DNA of 64,000 nt from Lota lota (taxonomy: Eukaryota; Chordata; Actinopteri; Gadiformes; Lotidae): contig JACYXH010000826.1 of assembly GCA_026745465.1 (NCBI GenBank), forward strand, positions 6,804,224 to 6,868,223, read 5' to 3'. Of this stretch, positions 14,601 through 27,146 are shown in pieces. The notes under the pieces are model-generated. The model ran no database searches. It saw nothing but the letters and a program-made list of their open reading frames with translations, and was not told the DNA's origin. Numbering within the stretch: position 1 is the stretch's first letter; every line of letters starts with the position of its first letter. The position numbers and the translations under genes were made by a program.

Positions 14601-16142
14601 ATATATTAAAATCTAAATGTATATAACTTTTATATACATTTACATTTTTTCATACCCTCTTTTAGGCAGCACTCTTGTTGCATTGCTATTGTAAAAATAA
14701 AATAATAGATTATCTGCAAAGAGTGAAACATTGGCCGTCTGATTATTATATGGCACAGGGCTTTAACAACTCCTGGACGTCTGAATTCACCATACCATGA
14801 TACATTATACATAACGTTTCCTCTTCGTTTTATTAATGATGGACATAAGAAAGGCTGTGTGACCTTAACTACCAATGATGACTTACTTTTTATCTAATAA
14901 CTGTTAGTTTCTTTTCAGGCTTTTCTATGATCAATGTGATAAGCTATTAATAATAACATGAGGCAATCTCTGCTGAGATTTTCAGCATTTTAAAAACTGC
15001 TTTGGAATGGATCTCCTCAGCTGAACTGGAGGGAAATATTTATTACTTTAGGTTTGAGTGAAGCCATCCACATCCTCCAGCTCCCTTATATCAGAGTTTA
15101 TTACAAACGCTGTCCATAATGGTGCACTGATCCTCTGGCCCGGGCCGCAGCTATCACGCTCTAACAGGATCTAACAGAATCTCAGAAGTCTTTTAAATCC
15201 ATAGACATAATCATTACTTTCACTACTTTTCTTTTTTTTTAAGTACGCTATTTCATTAGCTATGCCAACTAGTGCAACTATTTTCTTTTTAAGCTGTGCC
15301 CAGAGATACCTCTGGTTGCAGAGATGGCCCATTAGGAAGCAGAGGTTAAGGAAGCAGAGGTTCAGGATGCTGCCGCTTCGCAGGTAGTTTTCTCTCCCAC
15401 GCAATTAATCCACACAGACAGCACACCCTCCTCTTGTTATACACACTCATTAACTATAATTACTGGACTTGGACAAAAACAGCCCTGGAAAAGAGAAAAT
15501 GAGCCGGCTCTGCTTGCATGCTAAAAAAGATTAAACTAACCATCTTGATGTTAAAAAATGAAACACGATCTCTTACACGCAAGATGTCAAAAGATGAAAC
15601 ATGATGTCTTCTACCCAAGATGTTAAAAGGTTACTGAAGAGACGAGGGGAAAACATGGAATAACAACTCTATTAATAATGATACACAACATTGCTCTGTG
15701 AATGGATCAACTCTCTAATGCATGCTTGTAGAGCATGTATGAAGCAAATATTACATATTCTACATATATGTATTACATATAATGCTTAATGCAGTTTAAT
15801 TGTTCTATTTAATTCTAATTCTATTTTTTTACCATGTATTAACTAATAAATGATCAATGTTAAAATAATAACTCTGGATTCATAATTCTCAATTAATAAA
15901 TAAAATTATCGCCCTGGCAGTCCTTTAATTTCAAAAACTTTAATTTCATGTCTTTGTTAATACAGCCACACCTCATTGGATTGCGGACCCCCCCACCCCA
16001 AGGATATTGAACACATACGGAACATGACAGAAGAAGTCAGCGAAACATCGTTCACTAAAACATGCTCTACAGAGAGAGTTAAATGGAAAAAAACAGTTTG
16101 CAGTACAGAGAAGAAAGAATCAGATACTATGTCTTCCAAAAT
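11601..16142. other. Intergenic sequence, no gene seen
   Basis: Mostly unique AT-rich DNA. No frame shows a domain or a consistent exon structure; the largest here are under 90 codons. A degenerate tandem repeat of about 50 bp is noted separately at 15548-15640. A doublet of adjacent GGAAGCAGAGGTT units occurs near 15335-15362. Confidence 0.55.
15548..15640. repeat. Degenerate tandem repeat, about 2.3 units
   Basis: Successive segments of the form GATGTyAAAArATGAAACAy repeat with diverging spacers (ATCTCTTACACGCAA and ATGTCTTCTACCCAA). Confidence 0.65.
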
Positions 16143-16388
16143 ATGAGACAGAAAGCAAGAGAGGGAGAGGAGAGAGGAGAGGGAGACAGAAGGAGGGAGA
16201 GGGAATGAGAGAGAGAGAGAAAGAGAGGGCATGGGTGTCATAGAGAAAAAGTGAGATAAAGAGAGGAGAGAGAGGGAAAGAGTAAGAGAAAGAAAGAGCG
16301 ACAGAGTGAGGGAGTGATAGGGAAAGAGTAAGAGAAAGAAAGAGCGACAAATAGAGTGAGGGAGTGAGAGGGAAAGAGGGAGAGAGGG
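16143..16388. repeat. GA-rich minisatellite
   Basis: Purine-rich sequence contains duplicated longer units such as GGGAAAGAGTAAGAGAAAGA, which occurs twice about 60 bp apart. The minus-strand frames across it are Ser/Leu-rich and repeat-driven. Confidence 0.88.
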
Positions 16389-17456
16389 TATATGTATTTC
16401 CTGTAAAGGGTCCAGATAGTTTTAGGGGGACAACATCCCCAGGGAGAGGCGATGATGAGTGGACTACTGGCCGTTGCAGAGAAGGCTTGAGAGTCGGGTT
16501 GTGAGGCTTAGGTGAGTCGCTAGGACTTGAAAAAGCAACAGATGGCAATAACTGTTAAAAGATGAAAAAGAAACAGATGAACCAGTAAACTAATTAAGCA
16601 CGGCTCAAGGCCAAGAATACTTCCCCAAATTAACAAATAGCTGAGGGAATCCACGGTTTTCCAACCAGAATAGAAAGTTTGTACTTTTCAGTTAACACCA
16701 GTTGGCAGTTACAGCCCAACCTTACTTTCCGACAAATCAGACTTATTATTCCCAGGGCTGCACTGTCTAGCCAGTCATTAATGTGTGCAAGTGAAAGGGT
16801 TTTTTTTAAGCTTAAAGCTCTCTATACTTAAAAATCTCTTTGGCATTTTCACTTGGGTCTTCATGCTAATAACTATGCATCACCTTGCTCCAACGCCCAG
16901 CGATCAGGGCCGCTTTTATCCAAACGTTTGTAGTTGCACGCTCCTCTCTGCTGATGCCATTTATGCTAACAAGCACACAATACGAGCATAATCAGGGTTA
17001 ATTAAGCCGGTAAAAGCCTCCATGTTAGAACCAGGACTTCCTGGAGTATTCACTGGGAGACGTCAATAGGCCTTGTACGATTTCCTGCAGACATGTTTTG
17101 ATTCCAAGTGAAAGCAGTTTGTAATTGCATGCAAATATGAATGACCTGTGGTTTAAGATGTGAAACAAACAAAGTTCCTCTTGTCTCAGGTCTCTGTACC
17201 GGAAATAAATACCGGGATCTCAATGCTGTGTTATTTCCCATTTGAGCCTCCTAATAAAACCAAGCTTGTGTTCACAATAACTTTTTTAAAGCCACCAAGA
17301 ACATTTTCCCGAGTCAAGACACTTCAGACTTTCACAAGTTTCACAATCCATCTTTACAGTCTTTTTTTCGTTTGCAATCCTCCCTTCCTATTACTCATTA
17401 TTTATCCGCCCTTCCAACAGGATCTCTCCCATCCTTTTGTCCCCAGTCAAGCCGGA

Positions 17457-17491
<35 letters not shown>

Positions 17492-17520
17492 GTCTCTCTC
17501 TCTGTCTCTCTCTCTCTCTC
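17457..17520. repeat. CT microsatellite with TGTC interruptions
   Basis: A (CT)n tract regularly interrupted by TGTC. Confidence 0.93.
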
Positions 17521-19825
17521 GTATTCCCCTGCCCCCTTCAGCCATCTGTCAGAGTGAAGAGCCTTGCTGCCAAGCGTCTCCTCTGAACAGATTTAAAGCT
17601 CATAGACTCTCACAGTTCACATTCTCCCTGGTAAATGAACTCTTTAGCTGATCGCTGACTGCACACCCCCTAACAACGAACATAGTGTAACGCCTCACCA
17701 AATGCAGTCAGTCTAATGGGATGGTTTGCACTTAGGAATGACCCCTTTTTTAACATTTGCATTTAAGTACCTTTTGTTTGAAAGTGCAAACACGTATACT
17801 TTATGGGGTCTGACACACAGTGACTGGAAGCCATGCATTAACAACATTAACCGTTTTTTGTTTATAATCCAAATAAATAAATAAATAAAATACATAAAGC
17901 CTTGAAATGTACGGTTTCTTTGTAGATCTGCAGATGTTATCAAACTATGAAGCGGTGTATGTATTTGCATAGATTGTCCCGTTCATCACTCAGCCAATGC
18001 ATTATAACTGAAACTATTAACTGAGGCTGGTTCAGCCATAAATATTAGGGCTCGGGGGCTTGTTATCAGGATGATGTATTGATTCTTCATGCACTCTCAA
18101 ACCACACATCTGTGCGTCTTTCTGTCACACTCTGTGAAGACTGAAAAATGATTATACAACCTTATGCGTGTAAGCAATACAGGCATGAAAACTGACATTT
18201 ATTCAACACTTCCCAGAAGATAGATAAATGCAATTCAATACAACACTTCACAAGACTGCAACTCCTTTTGAAATAACTATTAATTGGCCTATATTGTGAG
18301 CTGTGCCTTATTTTCCTTTACTCAAATGTTCTAGTCTTGCCTAGTTTTAATGAGGTCTATCTTCTTTTTTTTTACCTCTTGGGTAAAGAACAGGTGTAGG
18401 TCCACACTATTTGCCATTTACATATGATGGCCTATTTTAAACAGCTCTTTTGCTGTAATCAATTACCCATTATTAGTTAAAAGCCAATCGGTGGGAACAA
18501 CTGTGATAATAGAAGTCCCCCACATTATAATACAGTTTTAATAAAACCGTTTGATGGTAGAATTAGACCACAGCTCGAGGATGGAAAAACGTTAAAATAA
18601 GTTGTCCTTTACCCTTGCTATATAGCTTCAAGGTAAACCGTTTAATGCATTCTAATGTGTTATTGTCACACAGAAGCAAACTTCTACTTAATTAAATATT
18701 CCATTTCAATACTGTTCAATACTATCACAAGCACACCCTTTACTCCTTATCACTTTGTAGCAGTCCCTTCCATAAATATTCACCCCAGAAACTTGCGGCT
18801 GTAGAAGAATGCCAATTGTAGGCCCATGACTTAAACACTTTGAATGAGGGAATGGGAGTCATGCTGCGAGTATTGGATTAACACGGAGTAAATGAATACA
18901 GCATCCACTCTTTAATTCCCTATTTTACACCATTCAGGTTGGCTCTAATAACATGTCCCAACTGCTTTCCCATCAATGTCTTTTGGGGATACACCTCGAA
19001 TCAACAAAGTAGAAACACAATGGAGTAGAAACACATTAAGACCGGAATAAGACTTCTGTCTGACCTTGACTGCAGAGCATGTATTGAAAAGATATGAACA
19101 CACACGTACGCATACACACTGCTAGCTTTTAGGTTGATTGCAAATGTTTGCATGTATGTTATGGAAAAGCAGAGTTAGAGAAGCATGAAAAGCATTGTTT
19201 AAAATAAAGGGCCATTAAGCCATTGATACAAGCAACGTACGTTAACCACATACCGTAACTTTAAAAGTAGGATGTAAACTACATTGAAACTTGTCATGTT
19301 AGTTAATATCTGTTTTTTCTTTATTTATTGAGCAAATGCATGCATAAAAAGTCTCTGTTAAACTAAAGTACAGATTCATCCACTCTTTGAAGAAAGAGTG
19401 AAACCAATGGGTTGAAGGAAATAATCAAATGCATTATTAACACGATGAAACATTCTTACAGTCTATTCAACCATAGTTGTTAGCATTCAATTCCCTGAGC
19501 TTGGCCATATGTATTCATGTCGATTGTCTGATTCTTTTGAATATCAAAACAAAAGTTGTGTGGCTAAAAAGTCAGTATATAACAAGAAAACCCAGCTTTT
19601 AGCATCATTATACAGAATACCCTTAACAAAGCCTCAAATAGAAGCTACTTGATTAGAGCACTGTTGAGAATCCACAGAAGCACAGTCTGCTGTTACCTTG
19701 AAAGTTGGTTATTTACCTCACACAGTAAATGCTGCATTAGCTTGGCGTTATGGGTGAGATTCAACGTATATATAAAATTTAATTATGAACTTCTTTGCAG
19801 TTTGAACTAAGTTTGAACTAAGATT

Positions 19826-19856
19826 GCATCGTGCCTATAGGCTATAGGCACGATGC
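19826..19856. repeat. Perfect inverted repeat, 14-bp arms
   Basis: The arm GCATCGTGCCTATA (19826-19839) and its exact reverse complement (19843-19856) are separated by GGC. Just upstream, TTTGAACTAAG is tandemly duplicated (about 19800-19821). It could form a cruciform or hairpin. I see no flanking target duplication that would mark a MITE. Confidence 0.93.
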
Positions 19857-19929
19857 TAGGTAGATTACCAAATAGATGTACGTATAATACGTATAATAAT
19901 GCACAAGGTATTTAACGAAAATGATTCAT

Positions 19930-20045
19930 GCTCTTTGATGAGCTGGTAGGGTTTACGTATCGTGCTCAAGGACCCCTACAGGTGGACTGTGGACATTGGG
20001 GTTCGACCCCGGAACCTTTCGGCTGAACACAGCTGGGGTAGGCAA
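19930..20045. mobile_element. Possible retroposon relic with box-B-like motif
   Basis: The string TATCGTGCTCAAGGACCCCT is followed by GGGGTTCGACCCCGGAACC and then CTTTCGGCT. It resembles a dispersed teleost sequence, often written 'CTTGCTCAAGGAC..GG.TTCGAACC...CCTTTCGG'. GGTTCGACCC fits the Pol III box B pattern, but no box A or cloverleaf could be built, so it is not a tRNA gene. Assignment from memory of the pattern only. Confidence 0.4.
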
Positions 20046-22084
20046 CTTTGGAGAAACCAGCCAAAGTAATCTAGATTTTGAAAGTATCCAATCAAAAAAA
20101 TCCAACCCCTCCCTTCAGGCTTCCTTCCAAACCCACTCCCCCAAAACACGTGACTCGCTAGCTTTATCAATAGGTCTGCCTAGCCTTGTTGAAGACTCTG
20201 ATCATGTGCAATGAGTGCATGGGCAGAGGGTGCGCAGGTAGCACTCTGTCTAGGTAGGTGGCTTATTACAGGCCTGTGACAGCCATACATAACATATTTT
20301 AGTATTTTCTTTTGTCAGAGCATTGGATTTATTGATTGCAGTCAGGATGTAAGGAATGATCTACAAATATGACAAAAAATGCTACTAAAATACTGCCTAC
20401 CCTAGATTAAACCACTAGACTCCACTGTCCGGCTCCTTATTTGGTATTTGGGTGGCAAAACTTGAGAGTATGATACCCACAGCAAATATTGTGGTATAAC
20501 ATTATTATTTAAAGAGCCCTAGAGCAGATCAGTAACACTACCCGGCAACAGTAGAGCCCCGGCCATCTGGGAGAACGTTGGAGCTCATCGGTTTCTTCTC
20601 AAGCACCTCTCTGAACCCCTGACACGAGTTTTAAAAGTACTTTCTCACAATAGTGAGGGTAAAAGGACTCCCTCATCAGAAACGGGGCACTAGGGTCCCA
20701 GAGTTTTTATCTGCCCCCCCTCCCCTCCTCCTGGTGATTTAGTTACTGTGCCGCCCCTGTCAACCGCAGTGTCATCGATCACCTGGCTTGTGATTCACCA
20801 CGCTGCGCGACCCCAGACAGCAGCGGTTGCCTCCACCCATACCTTTTGTTTTATCCACGAGACGTTTCCATTTAGATTTTTGTCAAGATCCACTGGGCAC
20901 ATTATATGTATTGTTTTCAGAGTGATAGACAAGAGGTTTCTCTAAGTTTAGGATCTCCTGAGCTGACAGCCCCAGCTCCCCTCCAACGAGAGGAGAGATA
21001 CCGCAGTGAGAGAACGGTGCAACAGGTTACGTTTCCACGTTTTTTCTCATCAAAGCGGCATCTTGTGACAGGGTGTGGAGGAGTGAGTTATGCGCACGAT
21101 TGGAATTACTGTGTTGTGATCATCAGTGCCCTCTTATCTCTTTTTAGGGCTTCTTTTTGTCTTTAAGAATTGACAGATTCACATTTAAAATATATTTCAG
21201 TAGTTTCTTTGAGCAAGGTAGCAGCATATACTTTTGAGGGGTTTGCATGCATAATGAATATAGGCCTACTACCTGATGAAAGTGAATGAGGGCCTAAACT
21301 GTCTTAAATTAAGCTAAATACCACATCATGTAATATCAGTTTTTAGGTCCACACAGCATAATGATAACAATTAATTTGTGAATGTTTAAACAATTGAAGA
21401 AAATGTGTATTTGATTTTGTATTTTGTCATTTTAAACTTGTGATTTAGCTAATGTGTGCTGCAGAATCTAGATTAAAAAAATCATTGTTTAATACACAGT
21501 AGCCTATACTATTTCTTTGTGAAAGATATGATTGCTGATGTGTAGATAACGTGGCCAAACATGGTTGTGTTAACATCGTGAAAAAACTATTTCAAAATAA
21601 GATATTGTGCTTGAAATTCCCTTTGAGTACTTATTTTGAAAAAAATATACAAATTACCAAACACACTTGGATTAAACAAAAATAATACTAGGAAAACAGG
21701 TTGTTGAGGAAAAAAGCTATTTTGCCTTATCTACATAGAAATATGAAAGTAAAAAATGAGTGTCTAACTAATTTGTTTAAAACAGGCAGCGTTATCGACT
21801 GCATCTCTTCATCTATATGAGTTAACTTTGCAAAATGTATTTGCAATTTATATGGCAATAGGTCAGTATTTGTCCAATGTGCGACTCGAGTCCCAGGCCA
21901 TTAGGGGAATATATTATTTCAGCAGATAAAAGCCCCATTAGCCCTGAGAATGTTTAGAGCGGACGGTCGTTTTACTTTAAAATGTGAACCGTGTTTCAAG
22001 TGTGGTTTTGTTTTTATCCACCGTCATTGCTACTTTATTTTCCCTGCAACCATATCTGCCATACCCACACATAGCAACTAGTTG

Positions 22085-22120
22085 AAGAGATACCATATTT
22101 AACTAAATATGGTATCTCTT
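22085..22120. repeat. Perfect inverted repeat, 17-bp arms
   Basis: The arm AAGAGATACCATATTTA (22085-22101) is followed after a 2-nt spacer by its exact reverse complement (22104-22120). It is a near-continuous palindrome of 36 bp, able to form a cruciform. Confidence 0.94.
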
Positions 22121-22130
22121 TCTCTCGCTC

Positions 22131-22190
22131 CATTCCATTCCATTCAATTATATTCCATTCAGTTATATTCCATTCAATTAAATTCTGTCT
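22131..22190. repeat. ATTCC-rich tandem repeat
   Basis: Three CCATT units are followed by about three copies of a unit near 17 bp, CAATTATATTCCATT, with small differences. Confidence 0.75.
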
Positions 22191-23938
22191 CTCCATCTCT
22201 CTCTGATATTTACATTTAATGTTTATTATTTGCATTATGTATAATATATAAAGATATATAGATATACAGTTTGAAGTATAGACAAAGTAAACCAAAAAAC
22301 ATAAAGAGTAAAGTATGGAGAGCATAACGCATCCATGCAGGTGGGTAATTTAGGTCATATATAGAAATGGCCATATAGTATGAGGAAGGAAGGAGAGGAG
22401 GAGGCATTAACAAAAGCTGAATTACAGCCATCTGGAAGCTTCTGAAAGGCTCACATGATCATGTGGCTGGGAGGGGTGTCGCTCAACCTCTTTGCACATC
22501 GGTATATTTTACAAATTGAAGCAGATTGCTCTTCTCTGGGGTCCTATATGTGAAACCTTAATATGCAAGGGTGTGTTTGAAACAAAGCCAACAGCCATAG
22601 ATTTACATTTCAATACATTATGAACTGAATGCTCCCATTTAGTTGAGCTCATGTCTCTGACAGTTCAAACCTTGAGGCGTTAACCCCCTCTATCCTGTCT
22701 CAGGAGCACTGACGCGCTGGTATTTAGACTGATAGTCTTAAAAACGTTGTATCTGTCTCCAGGTTTCCCTGCCTTTTGCTTGTGGCTAACCTGGCAGTGG
22801 GTTAATGGTACAGCAACAGGCAACCGGAGGATATTTATTATCCTTAATCAGCCAGAGAGAGTGACCTTGAGATTAAATAAAAAAGGAAAAATAACTTATT
22901 CTCTCTAGGTAGTCTCCCTGCTGGCTCGTGATGAATAGGTCCAATCAGCCAATCAGCTGGGCCGTTGACTACTGAAACAGAGCAGGTAGCCTACATGCTG
23001 TAGCTTGTGTATAATCTTTCCAGAACTCCTCACAAAGAAATAGGCCTATGTATGCACTAAGCTACCTGCTTTAGTTCCATGTTGCTTTGACTTTTGTTAT
23101 TCCATTTTTAATTTACACCTGACACCCGCAGATCTGATAAGGCTTTGTTCAGTTATTAATAAGACCGGAAGCTCGTAGCTCAGAGATTCTCTCCATTGCT
23201 TTTCTCCATAAAAAAAAAAGGCATTATAGTAATAATTACAGTGTGCGGGAACAAAACAGCACTGAAGAAGCTAAACACAAAGGAGTTGGCTGCCAGTCAC
23301 CTGGCAAAAAGCAAGATGGTGATTTAATAACTTTGGACAAAGACTTCCCTTTAGCCAATCCTATCTTTAATTAGTAAACACACGATACTAGGGAACATGT
23401 TATATTATCGTAGCAACAGCTAGCAGCCCGTAATGATTGACCTCGTGAGACCGTCCACATATTCAAGTTAGCGTTTGAAAATGATAATCAACTTCCCGCC
23501 AAAAGACACATTTGAGCGCGTAAGTACACATTATTGATTTAGTGATGCAATTTGTGGAAATTAAAATGAAGAATAATGCTGAGCTGGAGCAGGTGGCTAA
23601 AGGAGGCAGAGAAGTAAACTTCATAAACAACGATATAAAAATAAATTGCGAACAGGAACGGAGCTGAAAGTTAGATGAGGGCAGCAGCCGGCTGTCTGTG
23701 TTGTGATGATTATCCGTGTCGCTGCTGTTTGATTTAGCACCGTCTAAGTGTTTATTACAATGCAGTGAATTAATCACAGCCAAGTGAATTTATCAGGAGC
23801 AAAATGTCTGCCTTAACTATCAATGACTTTCCTCCATCTCTGGCGAACATTCTGCACTTTTTCCCTAATGTTCTCACTAGCATATATTTTCACGCGCTCA
23901 CAGTATGGACGCCTCGTGTGTCATACATATTTTTGCTC

Positions 23939-23940
<2 letters not shown>

Positions 23941-24015
<75 letters not shown>

Positions 24016-24080
24016 TGTATGTGTGTGTGATGCTAAATAATGTGTGTGTGTTGTGTGTTGTGTGTGTTTGCGTGTGTGTG
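23941..24080. repeat. GT microsatellite
   Basis: A pure (TG)n tract of about 67 bp is followed by interrupted GT blocks. Confidence 0.97.
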
Positions 24081-24224
24081 GTACAATATAATGAACTCAT
24101 CTCATATCGAACATCGATTCCTTGCAATTTTTGAATTCGCAGGTACCTAATGTGCTTTTATATCGGATGAACTCAATGGATAGCCTTATCCATTATTAAC
24201 AAGCCTTATTAACCTTATCAACAA

Positions 24225-24477
24225 GGCCCGGAAACCACCATGACTCTCTCCACACCCCACCCCTGGCTCTACATGCCACTGTACTTAATCTGCTCTTGTA
24301 AATCTAAATTGTGTGTATATATTTATATATATATTTATACTTATTTTGTTTGTTCTGTTTAACCTGCAATAGAGAACATGACGTGCACCTACATCACCAA
24401 GACAAATTCCTTGTATGCTTAAAAAACGTACTTGGCAATAAAGCTTTTCTGATTCTGATTCTGATTCTGATTCTGGA
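24225..24477 (+). mobile_element. L2-like LINE 3' end with GATTCT tail
   Basis: The segment ends in ATCACCAAGACAAATTCCTT, then TTGGCAATAAAGC and four tandem GATTCT units (24451-24474). This combination is the familiar 3' terminus of teleost L2-clade non-LTR retrotransposons, with the short satellite tail used in place of poly-A. Only the 3' UTR is present; no reverse transcriptase frame. It is a typical 5'-truncated insertion in plus orientation. Confidence 0.75.
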
Positions 24478-24553
24478 TAGACTACATCCGTCACTCGGTT
24501 GTACAGAACAGCAATGCCCTCTAGTGGTTGCTTTGGATGGGTGTTAGTGTGAC

Positions 24554-24998
24554 CAGTGTTTTTCAACCTGCGCCACGCGAGGGAACTGCAGGCGTTACGT
24601 CGGATTATAGTCTTGAAATAGACAAAATGTACAATGATAGAAAAAATTACATATGTAATTGGAAATAAATATATAATAAATATTGTTCAGTAAATATAGT
24701 ATTGTCTTGATATTATTTCAACAATAGTGTTGAATTGTGCGTTCCATCATATTATATTTAGTGTTGATTTGTGTTCACTAAATTAACACACTGTGAGCAT
24801 AAGCAGCGTTGCAGACTTTTTCTTTCCACTGTTTCCCACTGGCATGGGCCTTCTTGCGTAATTATTGTGTATTAAGTGGGTGCTGGCACTCCTGCGTGTG
24901 TAATTGTCAATATTTTACCGTTAGCATTTGAGGTGGTCCGCGAAAGGTCTTCATGACAATTTAGTGGTACACGAAAAGTCAAAGGTTGGGAACCGCTG
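24554..24998. mobile_element. hAT-type non-autonomous element
   Basis: The left end CAGTGTTTTTCAACCTGCGC and the right end AAAGGTTGGGAACCGCTG are inverted versions of the hAT-family terminal sequence CAGnGGTTCCCAACC. Next to the right end, GTGGTCCGCGAAA and GTGGTACACGAAAAG match the sub-terminal text typical of Charlie-like elements. The interior has no transposase. No clear 8-bp target duplication is visible, so one or both ends may be slightly decayed. Confidence 0.7.
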
Positions 24999-25428
24999 AC
25001 CTAGGCATAGAGTGTGACCAGGACACGACTGGTTTCTGTTGTGTTTGAACACTGGTGTTTGAACCAAATGCTTTAGTTACAGTTCCCACATCAATACTTT
25101 GCTTACTGCGATTATTCACTGCGAGGATTTCTCTTTCGTGCTAGTTGATGTTTCAGTGTTTCCACCAGGGGGCTGGGGAGATTTTTAGAGGGTTAAGGTT
25201 TGCTGCCTAATCCCATTTGAATGCGGGGAGATTGCAATTGTGATAAATAGTTATAGAGCTGACTAATGGCCATCAGAAGGAACTTACTTGTGTAAAATAT
25301 TACATTTACCAAATATTTTTGACGACACAAATGTTGATCTTAAATGATTGTTTAGAATAAAGCATACCCTTATATCGTTCTTGATATGCTGTAATGGTAA
25401 AAGGAATTGGTAAAACCTAAGGCAGATT
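24999..25428. other. Unique spacer between mobile elements
   Basis: About 430 bp with no gene or repeat recognised. Confidence 0.5.
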
Positions 25429-25784
25429 GTAACACTTTACAATATGGGGACATTAAATAACCTTTAATTAACATTACTTAAAGCAATAATAAGCATTAAC
25501 CAACAGTTAACGAATGGTCTAGTAATAATTTCCTAATGGTGTTCATGTTTACCAATGGTATTCATATTAACTAAGGTAATTGTGTTCCTGTTAACTAAGG
25601 TACTAATTTATACATTATTTAACCCATTGACCCTAACCAGAGTAACTGTAACTAACAAGAACTGAACTACAATACAAAAAAACTAACCATAATCCCTATG
25701 CTAATGCTGTATAATAATGCTTATTGCTGCATTAACTAATGATAATTAATGATTAATGAATGTACCCTTATTCTAAAGTGTTAC
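25429..25784. mobile_element. 356-bp MITE with 26-bp terminal inverted repeats
   Basis: The left terminus starts GTAACACTTTACAATATGGG. The right terminus, read in reverse complement, starts GTAACACTTTAGAATAAGGG. The two agree at nearly all of about 26 positions. The internal text is AT-rich, built from TTAAC/TTAAT motifs, and non-coding. This is a common class of teleost short DNA transposon; family not assigned, and no convincing target duplication seen. It lies about 70 bp beyond the inferred paqr7 cleavage site. Confidence 0.75.
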
Positions 25785-25872
25785 CTGGTAAGACATGATT
25801 GCGAGTCACTGTAATAAAATAAAAACCCAATCCAGAAAAGGCACATACAAGAGATCCTGGAGATACTGTAAC

Positions 25873-25878
25873 TTTATT
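25873..25878 (-). terminator. paqr7: Distal polyadenylation signal of paqr7
   Basis: AATAAA on the minus strand (plus-strand TTTATT) is followed, in the minus direction, by GTTACAG at the expected cleavage distance and by a T/GT-rich stretch (TCTTGTATGTGCC). This is a good context for a mammalian-type poly-A site. Confidence 0.5.
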
Positions 25879-27124
25879 TACTTAAATACCACAGAATATT
25901 AGTACAGTAAATATCACACATTCCATTCCCTGCATGCCTACCTGTGTAGACTGAGGGCAAAGCTACGTAGCATCAGTACCATGTTAAAAACAATGTTCAA
26001 ATCAGGCAGTGCATGACGAACAAGTCCGTAGTTAGAACAGAAAATAGTAAGAGTTAGAAGACTCTTTTTTTTTTTTATTAAAGCTCATCAATCATATATT
26101 CATCAAATGTACTGTTAACATACTGTTTATGTGGGACATCATTAAATGCCATTCAGGCCTGAAATAAAAACTTTTTTTTTGATTTGTCACTAGTGCCATC
26201 ATCACAGGTTTGACAGATTCATTGGCACATATTTGTGTTGGCATGGATCATTTTAAATATGGCAGGTGCTTGCTTACTCCTCCATCCCTTATCTTTGATT
26301 TGAGACAGAAATGTAAGCTACATCATCATCAGCCACATCTGCATGAGCCAACAACATGTCATGAATCTAAAACAGAGAAGGTCTTGAACAGCAGAAATAA
26401 ATGATGCCTTCACACAAACCGTTACATTTGGAAATGGTTGCATGGCCACTTAATACAAAAACAGACTTTGAAGTAACAGTAAAATACCTACGTCTGATCA
26501 TACATGTTTTGAAATGCATGATGTATGGAGTAGTGCAACAGAGCGTAGGGACAACTAGGTGTTGCAGGAGTATGGAAGAAATGTGTACTTCTGTAACTTA
26601 AGAGAAACCAGTGCAGTGTAATGCATTCATAGACAATCACATCTGAATCACACACACCTACATCTATACAGTAAAAGACATGCGCAGAAGCCCATACTTA
26701 TCGAAAAACAAACAAACACACAAAGAGAGCAGAGAATACTGTTCCTGGACAGCTGAGTGAGTCATGTCCGAACAAGCAATGGAACAATACGCACAAAGGC
26801 ATCGACATCAGGGGGTGTGAACAAAAGCAATAGCTTGAGTTCCAGCCCTTTAAATAGAAAAGAGAGTACAGTCACAGCAACAGACACATAGTAATATTCG
26901 GTACATAAAGACACCCGTCTCCTAGCAACCAGTATTGAGTTCCAGCCTCATATCTCAACACAAATGCACTGTTTGCCACGTCACCACATAGAACGATGGT
27001 TCTTTTGGACTGGAGCTGCAGGGTTTGGTTAACAAACTCACTCCCCTAATATCCCCGGAAACATTCAAACCAATTAGTATGTTGGTAGAGTTTAAACACC
27101 CTCAAGTATTAACTAGTTAACTAG

Positions 27125-27146
27125 TTGTCCTCTCCGCTGAGGACAA
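27125..27146 (-). other. Stem-loop in paqr7 3' UTR
   Basis: TTGTCCTC and GAGGACAA form an 8-bp perfect stem around a 6-nt loop. It would be present in a long-3'-UTR paqr7 transcript. Short stems of this size arise by chance fairly often. Confidence 0.35.

Larger units (their letters stand above)
17521..23940. other. Intergenic sequence, no gene seen
   Basis: About 6.4 kb of AT-rich DNA without a supported gene. It contains two long hairpin-forming inverted repeats (19826-19856 and 22085-22120), a possible retroposon relic near 19930-20045 and an ATTCC-rich tract (22131-22190). The segment 20700-21100 is less AT-rich, but no exon could be built there. Confidence 0.55.

Noticed and set aside
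19990-20020. tRNA gene suggested by a GGTTCGACCC motif
   Set aside because: No box A at the right distance and no cloverleaf arms; it fits a dispersed repeat relic better.
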